From Motilimonas pumila (GTDB lineage Bacteria; Pseudomonadota; Gammaproteobacteria; Enterobacterales; CBDFNC01), in contig NZ_QZCH01000019.1 of NCBI RefSeq assembly GCF_003596335.1, positions 1 to 64,000 on the forward strand: a stretch of DNA of 64,000 nucleotides. Direction: 5' to 3'. The notes beneath the pieces are model-generated. The model did no database searches and was not told where the DNA came from. It saw only the letters and a list, made by a program, of their open reading frames with translations. A program made the translations under genes and the position numbers. Of this stretch, positions 57,119-64,000 are shown in pieces (within the stretch, counting starts at the first letter, position 1; every line of letters starts with the position of its first letter).

Positions 57119-58357
57119 GTGTCAAAACGCAGAGTAGTTGTGACTGGTATGGGAATGGTATCACCAGTCGGTAATTCAGTTCAGGATTCCTGGAAAGCGC
57201 TAGTCGCGGGTGAGAGTGGCATTTCAAATATCGATCACTTTGATACTGCTGATTATTCTACAAAATTTGCAGGTCTAATCCGTGACTTAAATGTTGAAGA
57301 CTACATGAGCAAAAAAGATGCTCGTAAAATGGACTTATTCATTCAGTACGGTGTTATCGCTGCAGACCAAGCTTTTGTTGACAGTGGTTTAGAAGTGACA
57401 CCAGACAATGCACGCCGTATCGGTGTGGCGATTGGTTCAGGTATCGGTGGTTTGGGTTTAATTGAAGCCAACGCAGCCAACCTGCAAAAATCTGGTCCAC
57501 GTAAAATCAGCCCTTTCTTTGTACCTTCAACCATCATCAATATGGTATCTGGCCATGTTTCTATCAACAAGGGTTTGAAAGGTCCAAACATTGCCGTCAC
57601 TACCGCGTGTACTACTGGTGCTCATAGCATTGGTCTTGCAGCACGTATGATCCAACACGGTGACGCAGACGTGATGTTTGCTGGCGGTGCTGAGAAAGCA
57701 TCGACTGAGCTAGGTATGGGCGGCTTTGGTGCGGCACGTGCTTTGTCTACTCGTAACGATGAGCCTAATAAAGCCAGTCGTCCTTGGGACCAAGACCGTG
57801 ACGGGTTTGTCTTAGGTGACGGTGCTGGTGTTGTAGTACTTGAAGATTATGATCACGCGATAGCTCGCGGAGCAAAAATCTACGCAGAATTAGTCGGTTT
57901 CGGCATGAGTGGTGATGCTTATCACATGACGTCGCCTCCGGCGGATGGCGAAGGCGCTGCGGCAGCAATGCAAAATGCGTTGGATGATGCCAAACTTCAG
58001 GCGTCTGACATTGATTACATTAACGCGCACGGGACTTCAACTCCTGCGGGTGACATTGCTGAAACGTCTGCGGTTAAGTCTGTGTTTGGTGACAGCGCGA
58101 AGTCAGTATTAGTCAGCTCAACGAAATCGATGACCGGACACCTATTAGGTGCTGCGGGTGCGATTGAAGCTATTATCAGTATCATGGCGCTGCGTGACCA
58201 AGTGGTTCCGCCAACGATCAATTTAGAAAATCCATCTGAAGGATGTGATTTAGACTATGTACCAGGCGTTAGCCGCAAAGCTGATCTTGAGTACGTTTTA
58301 TCTAACTCCTTTGGTTTTGGTGGCACAAACGGCTCTTTGATCTTCAAACGCGTATAA
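57119..58357 (+). CDS. fabF: 3-oxoacyl-ACP synthase II
   Basis: 412 residues. GTG 57119 with GGAG eight bases before; the frame open to TTG 57080 overlaps the terminator. Catalytic Cys in [12 protein letters not shown] about 163, His in [11 protein letters not shown] about 303, and [14 protein letters not shown] about 340. Elongates medium-chain acyl-ACP and helps temperature control of unsaturation. Confidence 0.96.
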   Translation: MSKRRVVVTGMGMVSPVGNSVQDSWKALVAGESGISNIDHFDTADYSTKFAGLIRDLNVEDYMSKKDARKMDLFIQYGVIAADQAFVDSGLEVTPDNARRIGVAIGSGIGGLGLIEANAANLQKSGPRKISPFFVPSTIINMVSGHVSINKGLKGPNIAVTTACTTGAHSIGLAARMIQHGDADVMFAGGAEKASTELGMGGFGAARALSTRNDEPNKASRPWDQDRDGFVLGDGAGVVVLEDYDHAIARGAKIYAELVGFGMSGDAYHMTSPPADGEGAAAAMQNALDDAKLQASDIDYINAHGTSTPAGDIAETSAVKSVFGDSAKSVLVSSTKSMTGHLLGAAGAIEAIISIMALRDQVVPPTINLENPSEGCDLDYVPGVSRKADLEYVLSNSFGFGGTNGSLIFKRV

Positions 58358-58389
58358 CCTTACTGCGTAAAAGACCGTTTTCTGGTATA

Positions 58390-58420
58390 AAGCCTGATAC
58401 TTTTGTATCGGGCTTTTTTT
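58390..58420 (+). terminator. Terminator directly before the pabC start codon
   Basis: AAGCCTGATAC (58390-58400), TTTT loop, GTATCGGGCTT (58405-58415), then Ts up to 58420. The pabC ATG follows immediately at 58421. Confidence 0.75.
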
Positions 58421-59227
58421 ATGATGTTAATAAATGGTAAAGCAGCGACAGATTTACCGATTTCCGACCGCGCCACACAATACGGAGATGGCTTTTTCAC
58501 CACGGCTAAAATTGTCGAGGGTGAGGTGCAATTCTGGCGCGATCACGTTGAACGTTTAATGCTCACCTCAAAAGCATTGCACATTGAGCTGCCGAGCGTG
58601 TTGGACTTGTTTCAAGAAGTACAACAATTAGTGCAGCAGCATCCAGATGGCGTTTTAAAAATTATGATCAGTCGTGGCCAAGGTGGTCGCGGTTATAGTC
58701 CTGCGGGGTGCTCTAAAGCAACACGTGTGTTGTCTATCAGCGAGTTACCTAGCCATTATACGCAGTGGCAACAAACCGGTATTGAGCTGGCGGTGTGTGA
58801 GCAAAAAATTGCATCAAGCCCAATGTTAGCAGGTTTAAAAACGTTAAACCGACTTGAGCAAGTATTGCTAAAACGGGAAGTTGAGTTAACGGGCAAAGAA
58901 GATGGCTTGGTATTGGCACAAGACAATACGGTTGTTGAGGCAACGGCAGCCAATATTTTCTGGTATCATCAGGGCACCTGGTATACGCCAGACCTGCGCC
59001 AAGCAGGAATAAAAGGGATAATGCGGAAACAGGTTCTTGCTGCGTGTGAAAGAGCGAATATGCCATGCCAACAAGGCCAATATCCTTTAACTGATGTGCT
59101 CGCAGCGGATGCGGTATTTATCTGTAATTCTTTGATGGGCCTTGTGCCTGTTAAGCAATGTCAACAGCAGTCATGGACAGACTTTACTGCCATACAGCGT
59201 CTACAAAAAGAAATGGATTATGCTTAA
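58421..59227 (+). CDS. pabC: Aminodeoxychorismate lyase
   Basis: Makes 4-aminobenzoate and pyruvate from aminodeoxychorismate for folate. 268 residues, fold-type IV PLP enzyme, starting MMLINGKAATDLPISDRATQ, the same as the MFLING of E. coli; catalytic Lys is within LAGLKTLNRLEQ. The ATG abuts the fabF terminator's T-tract with no separate ribosome site, so translation may depend on readthrough. Overlaps mltG by 8 bases. Confidence 0.92.
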   Translation: MMLINGKAATDLPISDRATQYGDGFFTTAKIVEGEVQFWRDHVERLMLTSKALHIELPSVLDLFQEVQQLVQQHPDGVLKIMISRGQGGRGYSPAGCSKATRVLSISELPSHYTQWQQTGIELAVCEQKIASSPMLAGLKTLNRLEQVLLKREVELTGKEDGLVLAQDNTVVEATAANIFWYHQGTWYTPDLRQAGIKGIMRKQVLAACERANMPCQQGQYPLTDVLAADAVFICNSLMGLVPVKQCQQQSWTDFTAIQRLQKEMDYA

Positions 59228-60236
59228 AAAAATATTTCTGTCGTTTTTGTTTTTATGCTTACTTGCCGCCGCCGCGGCATATTTTGCTTGGCAACAATTC
59301 CAAGATTATCGCGCAGCGGCGATAGTCAACGTTGAGCAAGTATTCAAAGTGCCCTCTGGCACGCATTATGGCCAGCTAGAGCGAATGCTAACTGAAGCAG
59401 GCATGCTGCAAGCTACGCCCATTTACACTCCGTATTTCTATAAAGCTGTCGGTAAGTTACGGCCGGAACTAACGCGTCTTAAAAGTGGCAATTTTAAACT
59501 GGAAGCCGGTTGGACCCTTGAGCAAGTGTTAGCGCATATTGTCAGCGGTAAAGAGTATCAATTCAAAATCACTTTTGTCGAAGGCAGTACTTATAAGCAA
59601 TGGCAGCAGCAAATAGAGTCGACAACGGGCGTAACGGTCACGGGGGGATTAGATGATGAAGCGGCCTTAGCGGAAAGCTTAGGCTTACGTCAAAACAAAC
59701 TTGAAGGCTTTCTGCAGCCGCAAACTTACTTCTTTGCTTACGATATCAAAGATGTTGACATCGTTAAGCGGGCTTTTAATGCACAAAAAGATTACCTCAA
59801 GCAAGCATGGGCTGAAAGAGATCCTGAGCTGCCTTTAGAAACCCCTTATGAAGCCTTGATTTTAGCCTCAATCATAGAAAAAGAGACCGGGCACGCGCCT
59901 GAGCGAGATACGATATCTTCGGTATTTGTGAATCGCATGCGGGTAGGCATGCGCCTGCAAACGGATCCCACCGTTATTTATGGCATGGGCGAGCGTTATA
60001 AAGGCAATATCACGAAAAAAGACTTACGAGAGAAAACGCCTTACAACACTTATACTATCGATGGCTTGCCGCCAACGCCGATTGCAATGCCTGGCGTCGA
60101 TGCCATTCATGCTGCATTGCACCCTGCTGACACTAAGTACTTCTATTTTGTTAGCAAAGGCAATGGCCAACACTATTTTTCAAAAAATTTGAAAGAACAC
60201 AATCGCGCAGTGCGTAAATATATTTTAAAAAGATGA
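59220..60236 (+). CDS. mltG: Endolytic murein transglycosylase MltG (YceG)
   Basis: 338 residues from ATG 59220 which overlaps the end of pabC. N-terminal transmembrane anchor (about 4-25), then LysM-like region and the YceG domain with catalytic glutamate in [16 protein letters not shown]. Cleaves nascent glycan strands to set their length. Overlaps tmk by four bases. Confidence 0.95.
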   Translation: MLKKIFLSFLFLCLLAAAAAYFAWQQFQDYRAAAIVNVEQVFKVPSGTHYGQLERMLTEAGMLQATPIYTPYFYKAVGKLRPELTRLKSGNFKLEAGWTLEQVLAHIVSGKEYQFKITFVEGSTYKQWQQQIESTTGVTVTGGLDDEAALAESLGLRQNKLEGFLQPQTYFFAYDIKDVDIVKRAFNAQKDYLKQAWAERDPELPLETPYEALILASIIEKETGHAPERDTISSVFVNRMRVGMRLQTDPTVIYGMGERYKGNITKKDLREKTPYNTYTIDGLPPTPIAMPGVDAIHAALHPADTKYFYFVSKGNGQHYFSKNLKEHNRAVRKYILKR

Positions 60237-60871
60237 TGAAACAAGATACTGGTAAATTCATAGTTATTGAAGGCCTGGAAGGGGCGGGGAAAAGCACGGC
60301 TGTTGCAGCAGTAAAAAGCTGGTTAGCGCAACGAGGGATCACCGATATAGTGTGTACTCGGGAGCCTGGCGGAACGCCTCTGGCAGAGAAAATGCGCAGC
60401 TTGGTGAAAGAGGTCAGTGATGAAACCTTAGCCGATAATGCTGAATTGCTGCTGATGTATGCTGCAAGGGTGCAACTTGTTGAAACGGTCATCAAACCTG
60501 CATTAGCGAGAGGCGCATACGTGATTGGCGATCGCCATGATTTGTCCTCTCAAGCCTATCAAGGTGGTGGCCGTGGTATCTGTTTGCAACAGATACAGCA
60601 AATTAAACAGGCTGTACTAGCTAACTTTTCGCCTGACTTGACGATATACATGGATATCGATCCAGAATTGGGTCTTAGCCGCGCGAGCGCTCGAGGTGAG
60701 TTGGATCGCATCGAGCAGCAAGCCTTGGCATTTTTTGAGCGCACACGTCATCAATACAAAAGCTTGGTCGCGCTTGACCCTCATGCCATTACCATCGATG
60801 CCAGCAAGTCAATCGAACAAGTGGCGCAAGCGATCTCGCTGGCGTTAACAGAGCAAGAGTCGCGGCTGTGA
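60233..60871 (+). CDS. tmk: Thymidylate kinase
   Basis: 212 residues. P-loop [15 protein letters not shown](Y/H) motif [16 protein letters not shown]. Phosphorylates dTMP. The ATG overlaps mltG's stop; ATG 60236 is an alternative, losing one residue. Confidence 0.97.
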   Translation: MMKQDTGKFIVIEGLEGAGKSTAVAAVKSWLAQRGITDIVCTREPGGTPLAEKMRSLVKEVSDETLADNAELLLMYAARVQLVETVIKPALARGAYVIGDRHDLSSQAYQGGGRGICLQQIQQIKQAVLANFSPDLTIYMDIDPELGLSRASARGELDRIEQQALAFFERTRHQYKSLVALDPHAITIDASKSIEQVAQAISLALTEQESRL

Positions 60872-61845
60872 TTTTTCCTTGGCTTGAGCCAATCGCGCAG
60901 CAATTAGCGCAGCAATATCGCGCTGCCCATTTACATCATGGTTTGTTATTTTGTGGCATTAAAGGCCTTGGCAAACAAGCGTTAGCGTTAAACCTGAGCC
61001 AACTCTTGTTGTGCGAAAATGATGGCCTACAAAGTTGCGGCTTTTGCCATAGCTGTGAATTATTTAAAGCCGGTACCCATCCTGATTTTCACCGTTTAGC
61101 TGATAACGACAAGCATCATATTAGCATTGATGATATTCGCAGCTTAAACAAAGTGATGGCAGAGCGTTCGCAGCAGGGTGGCAGTAAGGTGGTGGTGATA
61201 GACAATGCCGAAAACTTTAATGAGTCTTCGGCTAACGCCATTTTAAAAACCTTAGAAGAGCCTTCTGCTAATAGTTATCTTATTTTACAGTGCGAAAGCT
61301 TGGGTCGCCTTATGGCGACGATAACTAGTCGTTGCCAAAAAATCACCTTGAGCGCTCCTAGTTTTGAGCAGACGCAAGCATGGCTGGCGCAGCAAGGCGT
61401 TGGGCACTCCTTACATTCTGGGCTTTTTCATATGCACCAAGGCGCGCCATTGGCCTTGTTAGCGGCATTACAAGGGGAAGAAGCGCTGACGTATCTAGGG
61501 TTGGCGCCGAAGATGGATGAATACTTGAAAGGTAAAACGGCTCCTTTTGAAGTCGCTGGCTACTTACACAACCATAAAGAGCAGGGGTTAACTTGGCTTT
61601 ATTACTGGTTGCAAGATGTGCAAAAACTCTCTTTGGGAGCGAATCAACGACTGCTGGTGTTTGCAGAGCATGCAAGCAGTATATTACAGGTCGCTAACCA
61701 ACTTACGGTAAGCCAAGTATACCACCTCTCTGCTGAGTTGCTGGCGTTGCAGCAGGCTTTTCGTCAACAAAGCGGTTTAAACCAAGAGTTATTAATCAGT
61801 CAGTTTTTATTAAAAATTAAACACCTATTCGGAGCAAAACAGTGA
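60868..61845 (+). CDS. holB: DNA polymerase III delta prime subunit
   Basis: Clamp loader stator, 325 residues from GTG 60868. P-loop region [12 protein letters not shown] is degenerate (no GKT/S), as in other delta prime; CGFCHSC zinc site; ILKTLEEPS and TSRCQ arginine-finger region. It joins DnaX from this window in the same complex. Overlaps tmk and tatD by four bases each; no pilZ between holB and tatD. Confidence 0.94.
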   Translation: MIFPWLEPIAQQLAQQYRAAHLHHGLLFCGIKGLGKQALALNLSQLLLCENDGLQSCGFCHSCELFKAGTHPDFHRLADNDKHHISIDDIRSLNKVMAERSQQGGSKVVVIDNAENFNESSANAILKTLEEPSANSYLILQCESLGRLMATITSRCQKITLSAPSFEQTQAWLAQQGVGHSLHSGLFHMHQGAPLALLAALQGEEALTYLGLAPKMDEYLKGKTAPFEVAGYLHNHKEQGLTWLYYWLQDVQKLSLGANQRLLVFAEHASSILQVANQLTVSQVYHLSAELLALQQAFRQQSGLNQELLISQFLLKIKHLFGAKQ

Positions 61846-62627
61846 TTGTTGATTCCCATTGTCACCTCGACAAACTTGATTACGAAAATAAGCACCAAAG
61901 CATTGCCGATGTGATTGCCAAAGCAAAGGCAAGGGGAGTTGACCATATTCTTTCTGTGGCGGTTGAGTTAGATGAATTTGAACCACTTGAAACACTGACA
62001 GCGCCATTTGATAACGTATTTTTATCATGCGGAATACACCCTCTGCACCAAAACTCGGATCGCAGTGAACAGCGCTTGCTAGCATATTGTCAGCAAGACA
62101 ATGTGGTAGCGGTTGGAGAAACCGGTTTAGACTATTTTTACTCCCCGGATGATAAAGAGGCGCAACAAGAATGTTTTAAACGCCACATTCGTGTCGCCAG
62201 GCAGGTACGTAAACCGCTGATTGTTCATACGCGAGATGCGAGGCAAGACACGTTAGACATTCTTGCGCAACACGGTGAAGGTGACGTGACAGGCGTATTG
62301 CACTGTTTTACAGAGTCTCTAGAGATGGCTAAAACCGCGATTGAAATGGGTTTTTATATTTCCATTTCAGGCATTGTGACTTTCAAAACGGCGCAAGCGT
62401 TACGTGAAGTGGTGGCAGCAGTGCCGCTTGAGCGTTTATTGGTGGAAACAGACTCACCTTACCTCGCCCCAGTGCCATATCGAGGCCAGCAAAATGAGCC
62501 GGCTTATACCCGCGCGGTGGCTGAGTTTATTGCTGAAATAAAAGGCATCACCGTAGAGCAGGTTGCAAAACAAACCAGCGCCAATTTTTTTAGTTTGTTC
62601 CAGCACGCAAAATCGGTGACAGGTTGA
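61842..62627 (+). CDS. TatD-family metallo-deoxyribonuclease (YcfH)
   Basis: 261 residues from GTG 61842. Metal ligands in DSHCHLDKL, GETGLDYFY, IVHTRDA, HCFTES and ETDSPYLAP. The cluster tmk-holB-ycfH is that of E. coli, so YcfH is the best match. A 180-base spacer follows, with no gene. Confidence 0.92.
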   Translation: MIVDSHCHLDKLDYENKHQSIADVIAKAKARGVDHILSVAVELDEFEPLETLTAPFDNVFLSCGIHPLHQNSDRSEQRLLAYCQQDNVVAVGETGLDYFYSPDDKEAQQECFKRHIRVARQVRKPLIVHTRDARQDTLDILAQHGEGDVTGVLHCFTESLEMAKTAIEMGFYISISGIVTFKTAQALREVVAAVPLERLLVETDSPYLAPVPYRGQQNEPAYTRAVAEFIAEIKGITVEQVAKQTSANFFSLFQHAKSVTG

Positions 62628-62807
62628 ACATTATTAGGCAGAGCTGTACATAAAAAAATGCCCGAGACTATTCCAGTTTGTCCCGAGCGTAGGGGAAGGG
62701 GTAGTTAATTGTCACTGTTTGTTATCTAATTGAAGCGGGTGATTTGGCGCTCGCTTCGTTTCCATGAATTAACTATAACCCTAGTTCACAACGGTTGTTT
62801 TTTCACC

Positions 62808-64000
62808 TTATTGGGTGAAAAGATTGCCGTCTTTTACCAGCTCTCTGGGTAAGTTATTCTTTATTCTTGTGTTTACCCATTTACCTAATCCCACTGTGTG
62901 GCCTTTGTAAGTCAATAATACTTCACCTTTGCCACTGAGGCCGCTTTCTGGACGAATATCCCGGCCCATATAATACTCTTGGCACTGCTCGAGGGAGAGT
63001 TCAAAGGTCCCTTTTGTGGCTTGGCTGCCTAATGCTAAAGCCCATTCATGAGTTAAGCGGTAATTCTTCTTGAACATCTCCGCCAATTTAATTCCGACAC
63101 GGTCAAATTTTAATTGGCCGATCAGAGGCTTGAAAACTTCAGGAAATAACCAAAGCTCGTTATCCCGGTTAAATACTTGCCCTTCAAGTTGCGAAATACC
63201 AAATTGCGACTCGAGGTAATCGGTAAATAGGGCGATATCTTTTTTGTTCATTGCTTTAAATGGGAACCTGCCAAGGCGCTTCTTCGCTTTCGGTCCTGCT
63301 TGGCTGGCGGTTTTACGAAAGCCAGCAACAAAAAAGCCTTCGCTGTCGTAAATTTGCGGCCAGATATGCAAATAACCTTCTGCCGTTGCGCTGCGCTCAG
63401 CGTGCGGGAATAAGTCAGCCAGTGAGCAGGCTTCAATATTACCTTCAAAAGTGGCTAACAAGTGATCACAGACATGCTGGTTTTCTTCTTGGCTGAGGGT
63501 ACAAGTCGAGTAAATCAGCGTGCCGCCGGGTTTCAACGCATAAAAGGCGCTTTCTATTAGTGCTTTTTGGGTATCGGCGATGGCATCGATGGCGCTTTGG
63601 CACCAGTTTTTCATCGCATCGGGATCTTTTCTCACCGTACCTTCGCCAGAGCATGGCGCATCCAATAAGATGGCATCAAAGGTTTCAGGTAGCCAACTGC
63701 CAAAGACTCTGGCGTCAAAGTTGGTGAGCGCGACGTTTTTAATGCCACAACGCTGCAAGTTAGAGTACAACCCTTTAATGCGGCTTGCAGAAAACTCATT
63801 CGCAACCACTAAGCCTTGATTACTTACCGCCGCCGCAATTTGGGTTGTTTTAGAGCCTGGAGCGGCTGCGGCGTCAAGTAACACAGCATCTTCTGTGTTA
63901 TTGAATAAGTGAAACAAAGCAGTGACAGGCATCATCGAGCTGGCTTCTTGGATGTAAAACAAACCCGCAAGGTGTTCGGCTGAGTTCCCTAATGGGGTAG
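62808..64000 (-). CDS. rsmF: 16S rRNA m5C1407 methyltransferase RsmF, N-terminal end cut by window edge
   Basis: Reads to the right edge without a stop; the last codons before LFYIQEASSM read LGNSAEHLAG, as in RsmF, so the gene continues outside. The visible ~397 residues contain the SAM site LLDAAAAPGSKTTQIAA, LLDAPCSGEGTVRKDP and STCTLSQEEN with the two active cysteines, and the C-terminal PUA-like/RsmF domain. Methylates C1407 of 16S rRNA. Confidence 0.93.
   Translation of the reverse strand, partial: TPLGNSAEHLAGLFYIQEASSMMPVTALFHLFNNTEDAVLLDAAAAPGSKTTQIAAAVSNQGLVVANEFSASRIKGLYSNLQRCGIKNVALTNFDARVFGSWLPETFDAILLDAPCSGEGTVRKDPDAMKNWCQSAIDAIADTQKALIESAFYALKPGGTLIYSTCTLSQEENQHVCDHLLATFEGNIEACSLADLFPHAERSATAEGYLHIWPQIYDSEGFFVAGFRKTASQAGPKAKKRLGRFPFKAMNKKDIALFTDYLESQFGISQLEGQVFNRDNELWLFPEVFKPLIGQLKFDRVGIKLAEMFKKNYRLTHEWALALGSQATKGTFELSLEQCQEYYMGRDIRPESGLSGKGEVLLTYKGHTVGLGKWVNTRIKNNLPRELVKDGNLFTQ

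Noticed and set aside
61840-61850. pilZ gene between holB and tatD
   Set aside because: holB and tatD overlap by four bases, so no room exists.
1-64000. CRISPR array or a phage-defence island
   Set aside because: No regularly spaced repeats and no Cas, restriction-modification, toxin-antitoxin or retron-like genes recognised.

Overview
The window looks like chromosomal DNA of a marine gammaproteobacterium, most likely Alteromonadales or a close relative. Gene order and protein sequences fit: hexR-pykA, purEK, priC-ybaM, ybaN-apt-dnaX-ybaB, metG/apbC-udk-dcd, rne/rluC-yceF-yceD-rpmF-plsX-fabHDGF-pabC-mltG-tmk-holB-tatD. Base composition is moderate and even. I see no rRNA, tRNA, CRISPR array, prophage or plasmid functions. 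Species-level identity cannot be settled from the sequence alone.

Layout. 1-4.8 kb is the most accessory-looking part: the right end of an IS3-family element, a possible 35-residue membrane peptide, a MipA/OmpV outer-membrane protein, a LysR regulator divergent from an unrecognised membrane protein plus HlyD-type adaptor pair, a zinc-ribbon protein of unknown function, and a small basic protein. 4.8-20.9 kb holds central metabolism and information genes (pfkA, a class I methyltransferase, astB, topA, fadE, pykA, hexR, purK, purE, bolA, a PLP desulfhydrase). A possible structured RNA precedes pfkA. 20.9-26.0 kb has rluF and a tightly overlapping minus-strand operon dinG, TSUP permease, priC, DUF2057 gene, ybaM (the last is only 56 codons). 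26.0-34.2 kb has a porin, a second DUF2057 protein, a DksA/TraR zinc finger protein, dusC, ybaN, apt, dnaX and ybaB; recR is absent from its usual place after ybaB. 34.2-47.1 kb is bluB, rlmI, acyP, metG, apbC, udk, dcd, an AsmA-like protein, a low-molecular-weight phosphatase, an S4 protein, RidA, DUF2007 and DUF188 proteins and a SulP transporter. 47.1-64 kb contains rne with its long leader, rluC, yceF, and a long plus-strand cluster from yceD to tatD covering ribosome assembly, phospholipid and fatty acid synthesis, folate, peptidoglycan trimming, dTMP kinase and the DNA polymerase clamp loader. A partial rsmF leaves the right edge.

How the genes work together. The yceD-rpmF-plsX-fab block couples ribosome assembly to membrane lipid synthesis. 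PfkA and PykA are the committed steps of glycolysis, and HexR is the usual sugar regulator, here next to pykA rather than zwf. DnaX (tau, possibly gamma), HolB, PriC, DinG and TopA form a replication and repair set spread over the window.

The main points for a second look are the candidate RNA at 5030-5126, the slippery sequences in dnaX, the LysR/membrane/HlyD module with its palindromic operator, short unlisted genes (288-395, 4636-4764, 21881-22051), the nearly leaderless rluC and yceD promoters, and the pabC start codon placed directly on the fabF terminator. I did not find convincing evidence of a wholly new defence or mobile system.
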